Below, in pieces: positions 19,991 to 29,304 of a stretch of DNA of 64,000 nucleotides. The notes under the pieces were generated by a model, which had not been told where the DNA came from, ran no database searches, and worked only from the letters and a program-made list of their open reading frames with translations. A program made the translations under genes and the position numbers. The DNA is taken from assembly GCA_947475295.1 (NCBI GenBank), contig CANJLF010000009.1:1-64000 (forward strand), read 5' to 3'. The stretch is from Fidelibacterota bacterium. Its GTDB lineage: Bacteria > Pseudomonadota > Alphaproteobacteria > Rhodospirillales > Rhodospirillaceae. Within the stretch, counting starts at the first letter, position 1, and every line of letters starts with the position of its first letter.

Positions 19991-20440
19991 TCAAACACCC
20001 ATAGCCGCGCCGGCTTTTATAACCCGGATGGTTTCGTCCCACAGCTCAAAAGGGCTCAAGTCTGCGACCGGCACCCAGCGGGCGTCCGTGGCGTCGTCCC
20101 CGGCGCGGGGTTCGCCGCTGACCCAGACCGCACGGTAATCCACCAGGGTCAAATGGTTGGCGATGACGCCGCCGGCATCGCGGAACAGGCCGTCGACCAC
20201 ATCGATAAGTTTTAAGCCCGTGATGGTGACGCCGGTTTCTTCCAGGACTTCGCGGTGGGCGGCCTCATGCAGGGTCTCGCCCCATTCTTGGCGGCCGCCC
20301 GGCATGCTCCATTCGCCCGCGCGCGGCGGCCGGCCTCGTTTGATGAGCAGGACCTCGAGTCCGGCCTGCCCGGCGCGCAAAACCACGACGCCGACGCCGA
20401 CGGTTGGCTTGCAGGACTTATCTGACGAATCGCGGTTCAT
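19991..20440 (-). CDS. Nudix hydrolase
   Basis: Cytoplasmic pyrophosphohydrolase acting on a nucleoside diphosphate linked to another moiety. The complete Nudix box GX5EX7REUXEEXGU is present (GGRQEWGE, then HREVLEETGV) at about residues 48-71. The protein (149 aa) has no further domain. Substrate cannot be told from sequence; ADP-ribose or (d)NTP types are possible. It begins 37 bp from the divergent DUF502 gene, so the two promoters overlap. Confidence 0.93.
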   Translation of the reverse strand: MNRDSSDKSCKPTVGVGVVVLRAGQAGLEVLLIKRGRPPRAGEWSMPGGRQEWGETLHEAAHREVLEETGVTITGLKLIDVVDGLFRDAGGVIANHLTLVDYRAVWVSGEPRAGDDATDARWVPVADLSPFELWDETIRVIKAGAAMGV

Positions 20441-20477
20441 AGTGGCGGCGGCCTCGCTGAATTGTCATGATGATGCC

Positions 20478-21158
20478 ATGACTGACCCCGCACCACCACC
20501 TGTTCAACCGATTACGATTCCCTGGCGGCGTTCGCTCATGACGCGGCTTAGGAACTATTTCCTGGCGGGCCTGCTGCTGACCGCACCTATCGGCATCACA
20601 CTTTATGTGGCCTGGAAGGTGGTGGACTACATCGACAGCGCCGTCACCAGCCTGATCCCGGAGCGCTACAATCCCAATACCTATCTGCCCTTCGCGGTGC
20701 CGGGCCTCGGCATCGTCATCCTGGTCGTGGTCCTGACGCTCCTCGGTTTCCTCACCGCCAACTTCCTCGGCCGCATGATGGTGGGCTTGGGCGAGCGTAT
20801 CGTCGCGCGGCTGCCCGTTATTCGCAGCTTCTATTCCGCCGTCAAACAAATCTTCGAGACCGTGTTCTCGAAACAGACGCAATCTTTTCGCGAGGTCGTA
20901 CTGGTGGAATATCCGCGTAAGGAGATGTGGGCGCTGGGTCTTGTCATCGCCAGATCAGCGCCTGAGATTCAAGACAAGGCGCCCGAGGAACTCTTCAGTG
21001 TGTTCATTCCCACCATGTCGTTCACCTCGGGCTATCTCGTATTCCTGCCGCGCCGAGAGATGCGTACACTCGATATGACCGTCGAGGAGTGCCTGAAAAT
21101 GGTGGTCTCGGGCGGCATCGTGGTGCCGCCGGTGAAGATAATATTACCCGGACCGTAG
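20478..21158 (+). CDS. DUF502 family membrane protein
   Basis: A 226-aa inner-membrane protein with two transmembrane segments (about residues 27-50 and 70-93). It carries the family blocks ERIVARLPVIRSFYSAVKQ and PTMSFTSGYLVFLPR in the soluble part. The function is not established. ATG 20478 gives the normal family length; the longer open frame upstream lies antisense to the Nudix gene. The last 15 bp overlap the 3' end of recG on the other strand. Confidence 0.92.
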   Translation: MTDPAPPPVQPITIPWRRSLMTRLRNYFLAGLLLTAPIGITLYVAWKVVDYIDSAVTSLIPERYNPNTYLPFAVPGLGIVILVVVLTLLGFLTANFLGRMMVGLGERIVARLPVIRSFYSAVKQIFETVFSKQTQSFREVVLVEYPRKEMWALGLVIARSAPEIQDKAPEELFSVFIPTMSFTSGYLVFLPRREMRTLDMTVEECLKMVVSGGIVVPPVKIILPGP

Positions 21159-23240
21159 CGTCCTCACCGCATCATCCTGTTCGAACAAATAGAGCAGCGT
21201 CCTGAGTGCTTGCCCGCGTGGGGTTTCCAGATTGGCGTCGCGGGCGATGATGAGTTTGGCGTCGTCCCGGGCCGCCGCCAGCAGATCGCCGTGGGCCATG
21301 AGGTTTGCGAGCTTGAACTCGGGCAGGCCGCTTTGGCGTGTGCCTAGAACTTCGCCGCCGCCGCGCAAGCGCAAATCTTCTTCGGCTATGACAAAGCCGT
21401 CCTCGGTATCGCGCAGGATTTCCAGGCGAGCTTTGGCGGTTTGGGTGAGGGGTGCGGCATAGAGCAGCAGGCACGTTCCGGACTTGCCGCCCCGGCCGAT
21501 GCGGCCGCGCAGTTGGTGAAGCTGGGCAAGGCCGAAGCGCTCGGCATGCTCGATCACCATGATCGTGGCGTCAGGCACATCGACCCCGACTTCGATGACC
21601 GTGGTCGCCACTAAGACTTGCGCGCCCCCCTGAGAGGTGAAGGACTCCATGGCCGCGTCTTTTTCGGCGGGCTTCATCTTGCCGTGGATCAGCGCGACCT
21701 TGGCCCCCATAACGGCTTTGAGGTGGGTGTAGCGCTCCTCGGCAGCAGCCAGGTCGATGACTTCGGACTCTTCCACCAGCGGGCAGACCCAATAAGCTTT
21801 GCCGCCCTTGGCCACGGCGCGCTGGATGCCCGAGACAATTTCATCGAGCCGTTCGAGATTAATGAGGCGCGTGTCCACCGGCATGCGGCCCGGCGGTTTT
21901 TCGTCGAGGCGCGAGACATCCATATCGCCATAGGCCGTGAGGGTGAGGGTGCGGGGGATGGGCGTGGCGGTCATCACCAGCACGTCGGTGCCGTCGCCCT
22001 TGTCGGCCAACTCCAGGCGCTGATGGACGCCAAAGCGGTGTTGTTCGTCGATGACGGCGAAAGCCAGGTCGTGGAAATCGACTTCCTTTTGGAAGAGCGC
22101 ATGGGTGCCGATGAGGATGTTCACGGCGCCAGCGGCGATGTCTTCCAAGATAGCGTTGCGCGCGGCCCCTTTGACGCGGCCTGTTAGCACCTCGACCCTG
22201 ACGCCGATGGCCGTGCACAGTGGATGCAGGGTTTCGAAATGCTGCTGGGCGAGGATTTCCGTCGGCGCCATGAGCGCGGCCTGGGAGCCGGCTTCCACCG
22301 CCGCCAGCATGGCCATCAGCGCGACGATGGTCTTGCCGCTGCCGACATCGCCCTGCAGAAGCCGCAGCATGCGCGTCTCGCTGGCCATGTCGGCGAAGAT
22401 TTCCTCCAACGCGCGGCTTTGCGCGCCGGTGAGCGCATAGGGCAGGGCGGCTTTTACTTTGCCGCGCAGGATACCGTTGCCGACCAGGCTGCGGCCCCGG
22501 CGTACACGGGCCTTGAGGCGCACCAGCCCCAAGGCCAACTGGTTGGACAGCAGTTCGTCGAAGGCCAGCCGCGCGCGGGCCGGATGCATAGCAAGCAAAG
22601 CATCCTCGTCGCCGGGGGCGTGGACCGCGCGCAAAGCCTCGCGCCACGACGGCCACTTTTGGCGCGCGAGGTATGCCGGGTCCAGCCACTCGGCCAGTTC
22701 GGGCACTTTGGCTAGTGCGGCGCGGATGGCCTTGTCGAGCACCTTGGGTGAGAGCCCTTCGGTCAGGGGATAAACCGGCTCGACGCGCTTCACGTCGTCG
22801 ATCTGGGCGAGGGGGACCATATGATCGGGATGGGTCATCTGGCGGCGCCCGTCGAAGAGTTCGACCTTGCCGCTGATCACGCGGCTCTCGCCCACGGGCA
22901 GCATGCGCTCCAGGTAGTCGCCATCGCCGCGAAAGAACACCAGGGTGATCTTGCCGGTGTCGTCGCCACATGTGACGCGGTAGGGCACCTTACTGCGCGG
23001 CGGCGGCGGCGCGTGGGCCAGGACTTCCACGACCAGCGTGGCGATCTTTCCCGGCGGCGCGTCGCCGACCTTGGGCGAGAAGCGGCGGTCCAAGACGCCC
23101 GCCGGTATATGCCACAGCAGGTTCACCACGTTCTCGCCGGCGACCCGCTCGACCAGCTTCACCAGGCGCGGCCCAATGCCCGGCAAGGTCGTGACCTTGG
23201 CGAACAGCGGAAACAGTACGGGCGGGCGCAGTGTGGTCAT
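21144..23240 (-). CDS. recG: ATP-dependent DNA helicase RecG
   Basis: Remodels stalled replication forks and Holliday junctions. At 698 aa it has the normal length. It shows the N-terminal wedge region, Walker A GDVGSGKTI, the DEQH box (IDEQHRFGV), motif III TATPIPRT and the C-terminal helicase block HQLRGRIGRGG. ATG 23240 (MTTLRPPVL) matches the family start; the open frame continues 47 codons upstream without conserved sequence. It is divergent from sdhE and mfd, an arrangement common in alphaproteobacteria, and convergent with the DUF502 gene with a 15-bp overlap. Confidence 0.97.
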   Translation of the reverse strand: MTTLRPPVLFPLFAKVTTLPGIGPRLVKLVERVAGENVVNLLWHIPAGVLDRRFSPKVGDAPPGKIATLVVEVLAHAPPPPRSKVPYRVTCGDDTGKITLVFFRGDGDYLERMLPVGESRVISGKVELFDGRRQMTHPDHMVPLAQIDDVKRVEPVYPLTEGLSPKVLDKAIRAALAKVPELAEWLDPAYLARQKWPSWREALRAVHAPGDEDALLAMHPARARLAFDELLSNQLALGLVRLKARVRRGRSLVGNGILRGKVKAALPYALTGAQSRALEEIFADMASETRMLRLLQGDVGSGKTIVALMAMLAAVEAGSQAALMAPTEILAQQHFETLHPLCTAIGVRVEVLTGRVKGAARNAILEDIAAGAVNILIGTHALFQKEVDFHDLAFAVIDEQHRFGVHQRLELADKGDGTDVLVMTATPIPRTLTLTAYGDMDVSRLDEKPPGRMPVDTRLINLERLDEIVSGIQRAVAKGGKAYWVCPLVEESEVIDLAAAEERYTHLKAVMGAKVALIHGKMKPAEKDAAMESFTSQGGAQVLVATTVIEVGVDVPDATIMVIEHAERFGLAQLHQLRGRIGRGGKSGTCLLLYAAPLTQTAKARLEILRDTEDGFVIAEEDLRLRGGGEVLGTRQSGLPEFKLANLMAHGDLLAAARDDAKLIIARDANLETPRGQALRTLLYLFEQDDAVRTLRSG

Positions 23241-23395
23241 TGACTTGCGGCCATAAGACTCTGGGAAACCTACGGATTCGAGGGAGCTGACAGGCGGACG
23301 TAATAGCATTATATCCAAGCCGAACCCACGGGAGACCAAGCAATTGGTCCGTCCCGGGGGATAGCTTTGTTTACGCCCCAATATTCCGGATAATC

Positions 23396-23677
23396 ATGGC
23401 CCCGATCCAGCCAACCGACCCGCGCCGTAAACGCATCCTCTATCGCGCCACCCATCGCGGCACGAAGGAGTCGGACGCCATCATTGGCGGCTTCTTCACC
23501 GAAGTCGTGACCGGTCTGCCCGACGACAAGCTGGACGAAGCCGACGCGCTTTTGGACGAGGCCGATCTGGACCTCATGGACTGGGTCATGGGCCGTCAGC
23601 CGGCGCCGGAGCGCTTGCGGAACACGTTGTTCGACGGCGTGTTGGCTTATTACCAGCGATTGGCGCAGCCCCGCTGA
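23396..23677 (+). CDS. sdhE: Succinate dehydrogenase flavinylation factor SdhE
   Basis: Small cytoplasmic protein (93 aa) that promotes covalent FAD attachment to SdhA. The family motif is visible as RRKRILYRATHRGTKESD (RGxxE), followed by the acidic helical core and DLMDWVMGR. Its TGA stop overlaps the ATG of mfd (TGATG), implying coupling. The recG/sdhE/mfd grouping is typical for alphaproteobacteria. Confidence 0.95.
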   Translation: MAPIQPTDPRRKRILYRATHRGTKESDAIIGGFFTEVVTGLPDDKLDEADALLDEADLDLMDWVMGRQPAPERLRNTLFDGVLAYYQRLAQPR

Positions 23678-26600
23678 TGGAACCCTTTCTCGCCAAGATC
23701 AAAGCTCGCGTTCTTCATGGCGTACCTGAAGGCTATGACGCCCTGGTATTGGCCGACCGTGCGCGGGCGGCCTTGCGCGATTCGACGCTGCATGTGGCGC
23801 GGGATGAGCTGCGCCTTACGGCGCTTGCGGAAGCCGTGGCGTTCTTCGCGCCAGAGATTGAAATCATCACCATCCCGGCCTGGGACTGTTTGCCGTACGA
23901 CCGGGTTTCGCCCAACGCCGATGTGATGGCCCGCAGGGTCGATGCTTTCACCCGCCTGACTGAGCCACCGGAGTCGGGTCGGTGCCGCCTTGTCATCACC
24001 ACAGTGAATGCGATGTTGCAGCGGGTGCCCAAGGTCGACTCCTTACGCAATGTGTCCCTCATTCTCAAAGTCAAAGGCCGTCTCGACCGCAAGGCCTTTG
24101 ACGCCTTCCTGGCCGCCAACGGCTATGCCCGCGCCGAACAGGTCATGGAGCCCGGTGAATTCGCGCTGCGCGGCGGCCTGATCGATCTGTTTCCGCCGGG
24201 CGCGCCGGAGCCGGTGCGCCTTGATCTGTTCGGCGACGACATTGAGACCATCCGCACGTTTGACGCCGTCAGCCAGCGTACCACCGGCACGCGGGACAGC
24301 ATCGCGCTGAAGCCCATGAGCGAGACGGTGCTGGCGCCCGAAACCATCGCGCGCTTTCGCACCAAGTACCGCGAGCTGTTTGGCGCCGTATCCAGCAGCG
24401 ACACGCTCTATGAATCGGTGTCGCAGGGCCGCAAGTTCATCGGCCAGGAACATTGGCTGCCGCTGTTCCACGACGGCCTGGGCACCATCCTCGATTACGT
24501 GCCGGAAGCCAGCATCAGCCTCGATCACGACATCGAAGAAGCCGTCGCAGTGCGGCTCGAGACCATCCGCGACTACTACGAAGCGCGACGCATGGTCGAT
24601 ACGGCCAGCGGCGGCAAGGCGCTGTCCTTGGAAGAAAGCGGCATCATCTACCATCCCGTGCCGCCGGCGCTGATGTACCTGGACGAGGGCAACTGGGAGA
24701 AGTTGTTGAGCGCCCGCGCCGTTACGGCGTTTCGCTCCTACGCCGCGCCCGATGTGGGTGGCGGCGAGGATGCGGGCGGACGCCCTGGGCGCGATTTCGC
24801 CGATATCCGCGCCCATCCCAACGAGAATGTCTTCGAAGCCTTCATCGCACACATCAAGGCTGAGCAGGCCGCCGGGCGGCGAGTGGTGCTGGCGGGTACG
24901 AGCGCGGGGTCCAAGGCGCGGCTCGCTGGGGTATTGCGCGATCACGGGTTCACCGCCGTGGCCGATGTAACCATCTGGGAGGAAGTGCTGACGGCCGATA
25001 CCAGCTTACTGGCAACAATTCCGCTGCCGCTGGAACGCGGTTTTGTCACCGATAAGCTGGCGCTGATTTCCGAGCAGGATCTTCTCGGCGACCGGCTGGT
25101 GCGGGCCGCCAAAAAGCGCCGCCGCGCCGATGCCTTCATCGCCGACGCCTCGCAGATCGCCGAGGGCGACCTCATTGTCCACGCTGAGCACGGCATTGGG
25201 CGTTACGAGGGTCTGGACACGCTCACCGTCGGCGGTGCGCCGCACGATTGTTTGCGGATCAGCTATGCCGGCGGCGACCGGCTCTATGTACCAGTTGAGA
25301 ACATCGATGTGCTCTCGCGCTTCGGCTCGGAGCAAGCGGGCGTCAGTCTCGACAAGCTGGGCGGCGCGGCTTGGCAAGCGCGCAAGGCAAAGCTCAAACA
25401 GCGCATCCGCGACATGGCCGAGCAGCTGATCAATATCGCCGCCGCTCGGCAGATCAAGGACGCGCCGGCTCTACCGCCGCCCGAGGGCCTCTACGAGGAA
25501 TTCTGTGCGCGGTTCCCGTACGCCGAGACCGACGACCAGTTCAAAGCCATCGCCGATACGCTGGACGACCTTATCAAAGGCCGTCCCATGGACCGTCTGG
25601 TGTGCGGCGATGTGGGCTTCGGCAAGACCGAAGTGGCCTTGCGCGCCGCCTTTGTCGCCGCCATGACCGGCATGCAGGTGGCCGTGGTGGTGCCGACGAC
25701 CTTGCTCGCCCGCCAGCACTTCCGCAATTTCTGTGCGCGCTTCGCCGGCTTCCCGTTGCGCATCGGCCAGCTTTCCCGCCTCGTGGCCGCCAAGGATGCC
25801 GAGGCAGTTAAAGCCGGGCTCACGGATGGAACCATCGATGTGGTGATCGGCACCCATGCGCTGTTGGCCAAGGGCATCGCATTCAAAGACCTGGGCCTGC
25901 TGATTGTCGACGAGGAGCAGCACTTTGGCGTTGTCCATAAGGAACGCCTGAAACAACTCAAAGCCGAAGTGCATGTGCTGACGCTGACGGCCACGCCGAT
26001 CCCGCGCACCTTGCAGATGGCGCTGACCGGCGTGCGCGAGATGAGCCTGATCGCCACACCGCCGGTGGATCGCCTGGCGGTGCGCACCTTCGTCCTGCCG
26101 TTTGATCCGGTGGTGATCCGCGAGGCCATCCTGCGCGAGCGCTTCCGGGGCGGGCAAACCTTCTACGTCTGCCCGCGCGTGGCCGACATCGAGGCTGTAG
26201 CCGAGCGGCTGCACAAGCTGGTGCCCGAGGTCAAATACGCCATAGCCCACGGCCAAATGCGTCCGACCGTTCTGGAAGACGTCATGACGTCCTTCGCCGA
26301 CGGCAAGTTCGACGTGCTGCTGTCGACCAATATCATCGAGTCCGGACTCGATATGCCCCAAGTCAACACCATCATCATCCACCGCGCCGACATGTTCGGC
26401 CTGTCGCAGCTTTATCAGCTGCGCGGGCGCGTCGGGCGCGGCAAGTCGCGCGGTTATGCCTATCTGACGCTGCCGCCGGACCGCAAACCCACGCCTACCG
26501 CCGAGCGGCGCCTGGATGTGATGCAAACCCTCGACAGTCTTGGCGCGGGATTCACGCTGGCCAGCCACGACCTCGACATTCGCGGGGCGGGAAACCTGCT

Positions 26601-27180
26601 CGGCGACGAGCAGTCGGGCCATATCAAAGAGGTTGGCGTCGAGCTGTATCAGCGTTTGTTGGAAGAGGCCGTGGCGGCAGCGCGGGCCGGCGAGACTGCC
26701 GACGCCAAACCCGCCGCCGACGAATGGTCGCCGCAGATCAATACCGGCGCGCCCGTGCTGATCCCCGATACCTACGTCAAAGATCTGGGTATCCGGCTAT
26801 CGCTTTACCGCCGCCTGGGCACGCTCACGGACCGGGCCGAGATCGACGCCTTTGCGGCGGAACTCATCGACCGCTTCGGGCCGGTGCCGCCGGAAGTCGA
26901 GAACCTGTTGGATGTAGTGGGCATCAAAGCGCTATGCCGCATCGCCAATGTCGAGAAGGTCGACGCCGGCCCCAAGGGCGCGGTGGTGTCCTTGCGCAAC
27001 AACACGTTCCCCAATCCCGTGGGGCTCATGGACTACATCGTCAAACAGACCGGCACGCTGAAGCTCAGGCCCGATCAAAAGCTGGTGTTTGTGCGCCCCT
27101 GGGAGACGCCCAGCGCTCGCGTCAAAGGGCTGCAGGCTGTGTTGCGGCAAATGGCGACGCTGGCGGAAACAAAAAGCTAG
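23677..27180 (+). CDS. mfd: Transcription-repair coupling factor Mfd
   Basis: Displaces RNA polymerase stalled at lesions and recruits UvrA. The 1167 aa protein shows the UvrB-homology region at the N-terminus (for example ITIPAWDCLPYDRVSPN), then the polymerase-interacting domain (about 495-560, HGIGRYEGLDT). The translocase motifs GDVGFGKTE, VDEEQHFG, TATPIPRT and QLYQLRGRVGRGK are present, followed by the C-terminal TRCF domain. All motifs are intact. Its ATG overlaps the sdhE stop. Its 3' end overlaps by 4 bp the end of the broken aldo/keto reductase gene on the other strand. Confidence 0.98.
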   Translation: MEPFLAKIKARVLHGVPEGYDALVLADRARAALRDSTLHVARDELRLTALAEAVAFFAPEIEIITIPAWDCLPYDRVSPNADVMARRVDAFTRLTEPPESGRCRLVITTVNAMLQRVPKVDSLRNVSLILKVKGRLDRKAFDAFLAANGYARAEQVMEPGEFALRGGLIDLFPPGAPEPVRLDLFGDDIETIRTFDAVSQRTTGTRDSIALKPMSETVLAPETIARFRTKYRELFGAVSSSDTLYESVSQGRKFIGQEHWLPLFHDGLGTILDYVPEASISLDHDIEEAVAVRLETIRDYYEARRMVDTASGGKALSLEESGIIYHPVPPALMYLDEGNWEKLLSARAVTAFRSYAAPDVGGGEDAGGRPGRDFADIRAHPNENVFEAFIAHIKAEQAAGRRVVLAGTSAGSKARLAGVLRDHGFTAVADVTIWEEVLTADTSLLATIPLPLERGFVTDKLALISEQDLLGDRLVRAAKKRRRADAFIADASQIAEGDLIVHAEHGIGRYEGLDTLTVGGAPHDCLRISYAGGDRLYVPVENIDVLSRFGSEQAGVSLDKLGGAAWQARKAKLKQRIRDMAEQLINIAAARQIKDAPALPPPEGLYEEFCARFPYAETDDQFKAIADTLDDLIKGRPMDRLVCGDVGFGKTEVALRAAFVAAMTGMQVAVVVPTTLLARQHFRNFCARFAGFPLRIGQLSRLVAAKDAEAVKAGLTDGTIDVVIGTHALLAKGIAFKDLGLLIVDEEQHFGVVHKERLKQLKAEVHVLTLTATPIPRTLQMALTGVREMSLIATPPVDRLAVRTFVLPFDPVVIREAILRERFRGGQTFYVCPRVADIEAVAERLHKLVPEVKYAIAHGQMRPTVLEDVMTSFADGKFDVLLSTNIIESGLDMPQVNTIIIHRADMFGLSQLYQLRGRVGRGKSRGYAYLTLPPDRKPTPTAERRLDVMQTLDSLGAGFTLASHDLDIRGAGNLLGDEQSGHIKEVGVELYQRLLEEAVAAARAGETADAKPAADEWSPQINTGAPVLIPDTYVKDLGIRLSLYRRLGTLTDRAEIDAFAAELIDRFGPVPPEVENLLDVVGIKALCRIANVEKVDAGPKGAVVSLRNNTFPNPVGLMDYIVKQTGTLKLRPDQKLVFVRPWETPSARVKGLQAVLRQMATLAETKS

Positions 27181-27979
27181 CGAATGAAAAGCGCTGCGGC
27201 GTTTTCCTTGACGTGGTCCGCCGTCAAGGCTTCAGGGATAGCAAGGACGTTTCCGCTGCGCATGACCCAGGCCAGCGCAACCACCGCATTCGCGAGGCCA
27301 TTCTTAGTGCCGATCTCCGCCAGCCTGGGATCACGCACCACGAGATTTTTTCGCCGCCGAGCGGAGAATAGGCCATCACCGGCATCTTACGCGCGGTGCA
27401 CCAGGGCAGCATGTCACGCTCAATATAAGGGGCCCGGAGGTTATAGAGGACCTGGTTGGTGGCGCACTTGTTACCATCCGGCACACCAAACAGCGCCTCC
27501 ATTTGAGCGACGACGTCGGGGAAACGGTTGGCGGCGACCGGCCCATGCAGCAAATAGAGATCGATATAGTCGCTGCCGAGACGTTTAAGGCTTCCATCAC
27601 ATGCCCGCGCCATAGCACTGCCCGACACGTTGTGGGGCTCGACCTTGGTGACGACAAATACGCGCTCGCGCCGCCCGGCAATGACGCGGCCAATGACTTC
27701 TTCAGAACGGCCATCACCGTAGTTTTCGGAGGTATCGATCACCGTCATGCCGAGATCGATGCCGGTGCGTAAGGCATCTTCCTCAAGACGCACTTGATGC
27801 CGTCCCTGACCGAGGTGCCAGCTTCCTTGACCCAGGGCCGGGACAACGGTGCCATCGGGAAAGGTTACGGTGCGCGGGGCGGGCGCTTCGGCGGCCATGG
27901 CATTTGATGCGGAAAGCGAAAGGCCGAAGGCGGCGCAGCTCGCGTTAAACTGACGTCGGTTAAGCAATTGATTGCCCAT
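27177..27979 (-). pseudogene. Tat-signal aldo/keto reductase, internally deleted and frameshifted
   Basis: N-terminal residues carry a twin-arginine signal (NRRQFN plus hydrophobic core, AMA cleavage). The body is an aldo/keto reductase with DTSENYGDGRSE (catalytic Asp and Tyr), VVTKVEPHN and YIDLYLLHG. Two lesions are visible. First, from FPDVVAQ the frame jumps to MEALFGVPDGNKC, skipping about 23 residues including the expected GVSNF strand. Second, after YSPLGGEK, at an A6 run (T6 at 27346-27351 on the plus strand), the frame shifts. The true C-terminus (LVVRDPRLAEIG to AAALFIR, stop at 27177-27179) continues in the other frame. The intact-frame product would end in nonsense sequence near 27224. 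The homopolymer shift could be an assembly error; the deletion is harder to explain that way. Confidence 0.85.
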
Positions 27980-28074
27980 AACGTCTCCTTCCGGTCAGGC
28001 GATTGTAGTCGGCTGACGGCGGATACGTCAAAGGGCGGCAGGCCAGCCGCGGCAGATGGCGGAAAAGCTAGAGC

Positions 28075-28356
28075 TTAAGCGCTGGCGAGGCGTCCCGCAG
28101 CGGCGGGGGCGCGCGGCGTCGCGGTGCCGGCGGCAGCCAGTTCCTTTTCCACAAAGCGCATGGCGATGCGCGAGCGGTCACGGTCTTCGGGTGTACTGAA
28201 GCCGACGGTGAAAAGCCGCACCGCGGGGATGACCTTGGGGTCATGGGCGGTGAGTTCGATCTCGAAAGGCGTACGGCAGGCCTTGGTCACGAGAGCTTCA
28301 AACTTCGTAATGCTGAGTGTGGTCTTGAAGATGTGGTCGCAAACAAACTCGTTCAT
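28075..28356 (-). CDS. Hypothetical small protein
   Basis: A 93-aa protein starting MNEFVCDHIFKT with AGGAG 10 bases ahead of the ATG. Mixed alpha/beta composition; the tail is rich in Ala, Pro and Thr. It has no signal peptide or membrane segment, and I do not recognise a family. Its strong ribosome-binding site and codon pattern support it as a real gene. It stands alone between the broken aldo/keto reductase and the DsbA-family gene. Confidence 0.65.
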   Translation of the reverse strand: MNEFVCDHIFKTTLSITKFEALVTKACRTPFEIELTAHDPKVIPAVRLFTVGFSTPEDRDRSRIAMRFVEKELAAAGTATPRAPAAAGRLASA

Positions 28357-28558
28357 CGCCGTGAAACTCCTGTAGCGGGCCGTAGCTTTAACGTCAGAAA
28401 GGATGCCCCTGACAGGTAACTAAACGGTTAAAGAATGGATATTGTGCCGCCCGCGGCGGTCAATTTGTTTGTTTTATAATCAATGCATTAGAAAGCGCGC
28501 CTCACCTGATGCGCGGCGGGCGATGGTTCTTTCAACCGTGGCTTTAATTTTCGCGGAT

Positions 28559-29218
28559 TTAGCCCAAACTTTGCATGGCCGGACGGTCGGCTTCCTGGGC
28601 CAGGGCCATGTCGAGCATCCTCACCAAGATTTCGGGCTCCTGGGCGCCGGCGATGGCGCGGCCTTCGTTGAAGATGTAGCAGGGCACGCCGGTGATGCCT
28701 AAACGGTGCATGCGCGCGTTCTCGGTGTAGACCGCGTTGAGGTCATTGTCGCTGGACAGATGGGCGTGGGCCATGTGGCGCTCGATGCCGAGTTCTTCCG
28801 CCAGGCGGATCAAGACCTCGACATTACCGAGATCAAGGCCCCGTTCAAAGAAGGCCGTGAACAGCAGCTCGACGGCCTCGTGCTGGCGGCCCAGGGTATG
28901 GGCGAGGCGCACCAGCCGGTGGGAATTGGCCGAATTGGGCGTGCGCTTGATCTTGTCGAGCGCGAAATTGATGCCTTCGCCTTTGCCGGTGAAAATCAAA
29001 GCCTCGGCGATGCGGTCGTATTGATGGCTGCCGCCGAACTTGCGCTCCAGGTATTCGCGCCGGTCCACGCCCTGGGGAGGAAGATCGGGGTTAAGCAGGA
29101 ACGAGCGGTAGCGCACCTCGGGCTTCAGGTTCGGGCGCAGCTTGAGGGCCCGGTCGAAGCGGCGCTTGCCGACAAAACACCAGGGACAAACCGTGTCGAA
29201 AACAATATCAATACGCAT
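28559..29218 (-). CDS. DsbA-family oxidoreductase (FrnE/HCCA-isomerase-like)
   Basis: A 219-aa cytoplasmic thioredoxin-fold protein. The active-site motif CPWC is at residues 11-14 (DTVCPWCFVGKRRFD), followed by the helical insertion of the DsbA family and a C-terminal TGVPCYIFNEGRAIAGAQ with the cis-Pro. This is the FrnE-like subgroup, disulfide oxidoreductases often linked to oxidative stress. No signal peptide, so it acts in the cytoplasm. Divergent from chrA. Confidence 0.9.
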   Translation of the reverse strand: MRIDIVFDTVCPWCFVGKRRFDRALKLRPNLKPEVRYRSFLLNPDLPPQGVDRREYLERKFGGSHQYDRIAEALIFTGKGEGINFALDKIKRTPNSANSHRLVRLAHTLGRQHEAVELLFTAFFERGLDLGNVEVLIRLAEELGIERHMAHAHLSSDNDLNAVYTENARMHRLGITGVPCYIFNEGRAIAGAQEPEILVRMLDMALAQEADRPAMQSLG

Positions 29219-29304
29219 AAAATCTTCTCCGAACGCTCCGATGTAGCACGGGATGTTATTTTAGGCTTTGTTACGCGCAGAAAAAGCTCAATCTGAACCC
29301 ACCC

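Noticed and set aside
21859-22971. 370-codon minus-strand frame in another phase of recG
   Set aside because: Same strand but a different frame from RecG, which has every expected motif; Arg/Pro/Gly-rich shadow.
25471-26622. 383-codon minus-strand frame opposite mfd
   Set aside because: Shadow of mfd; no conserved motifs.
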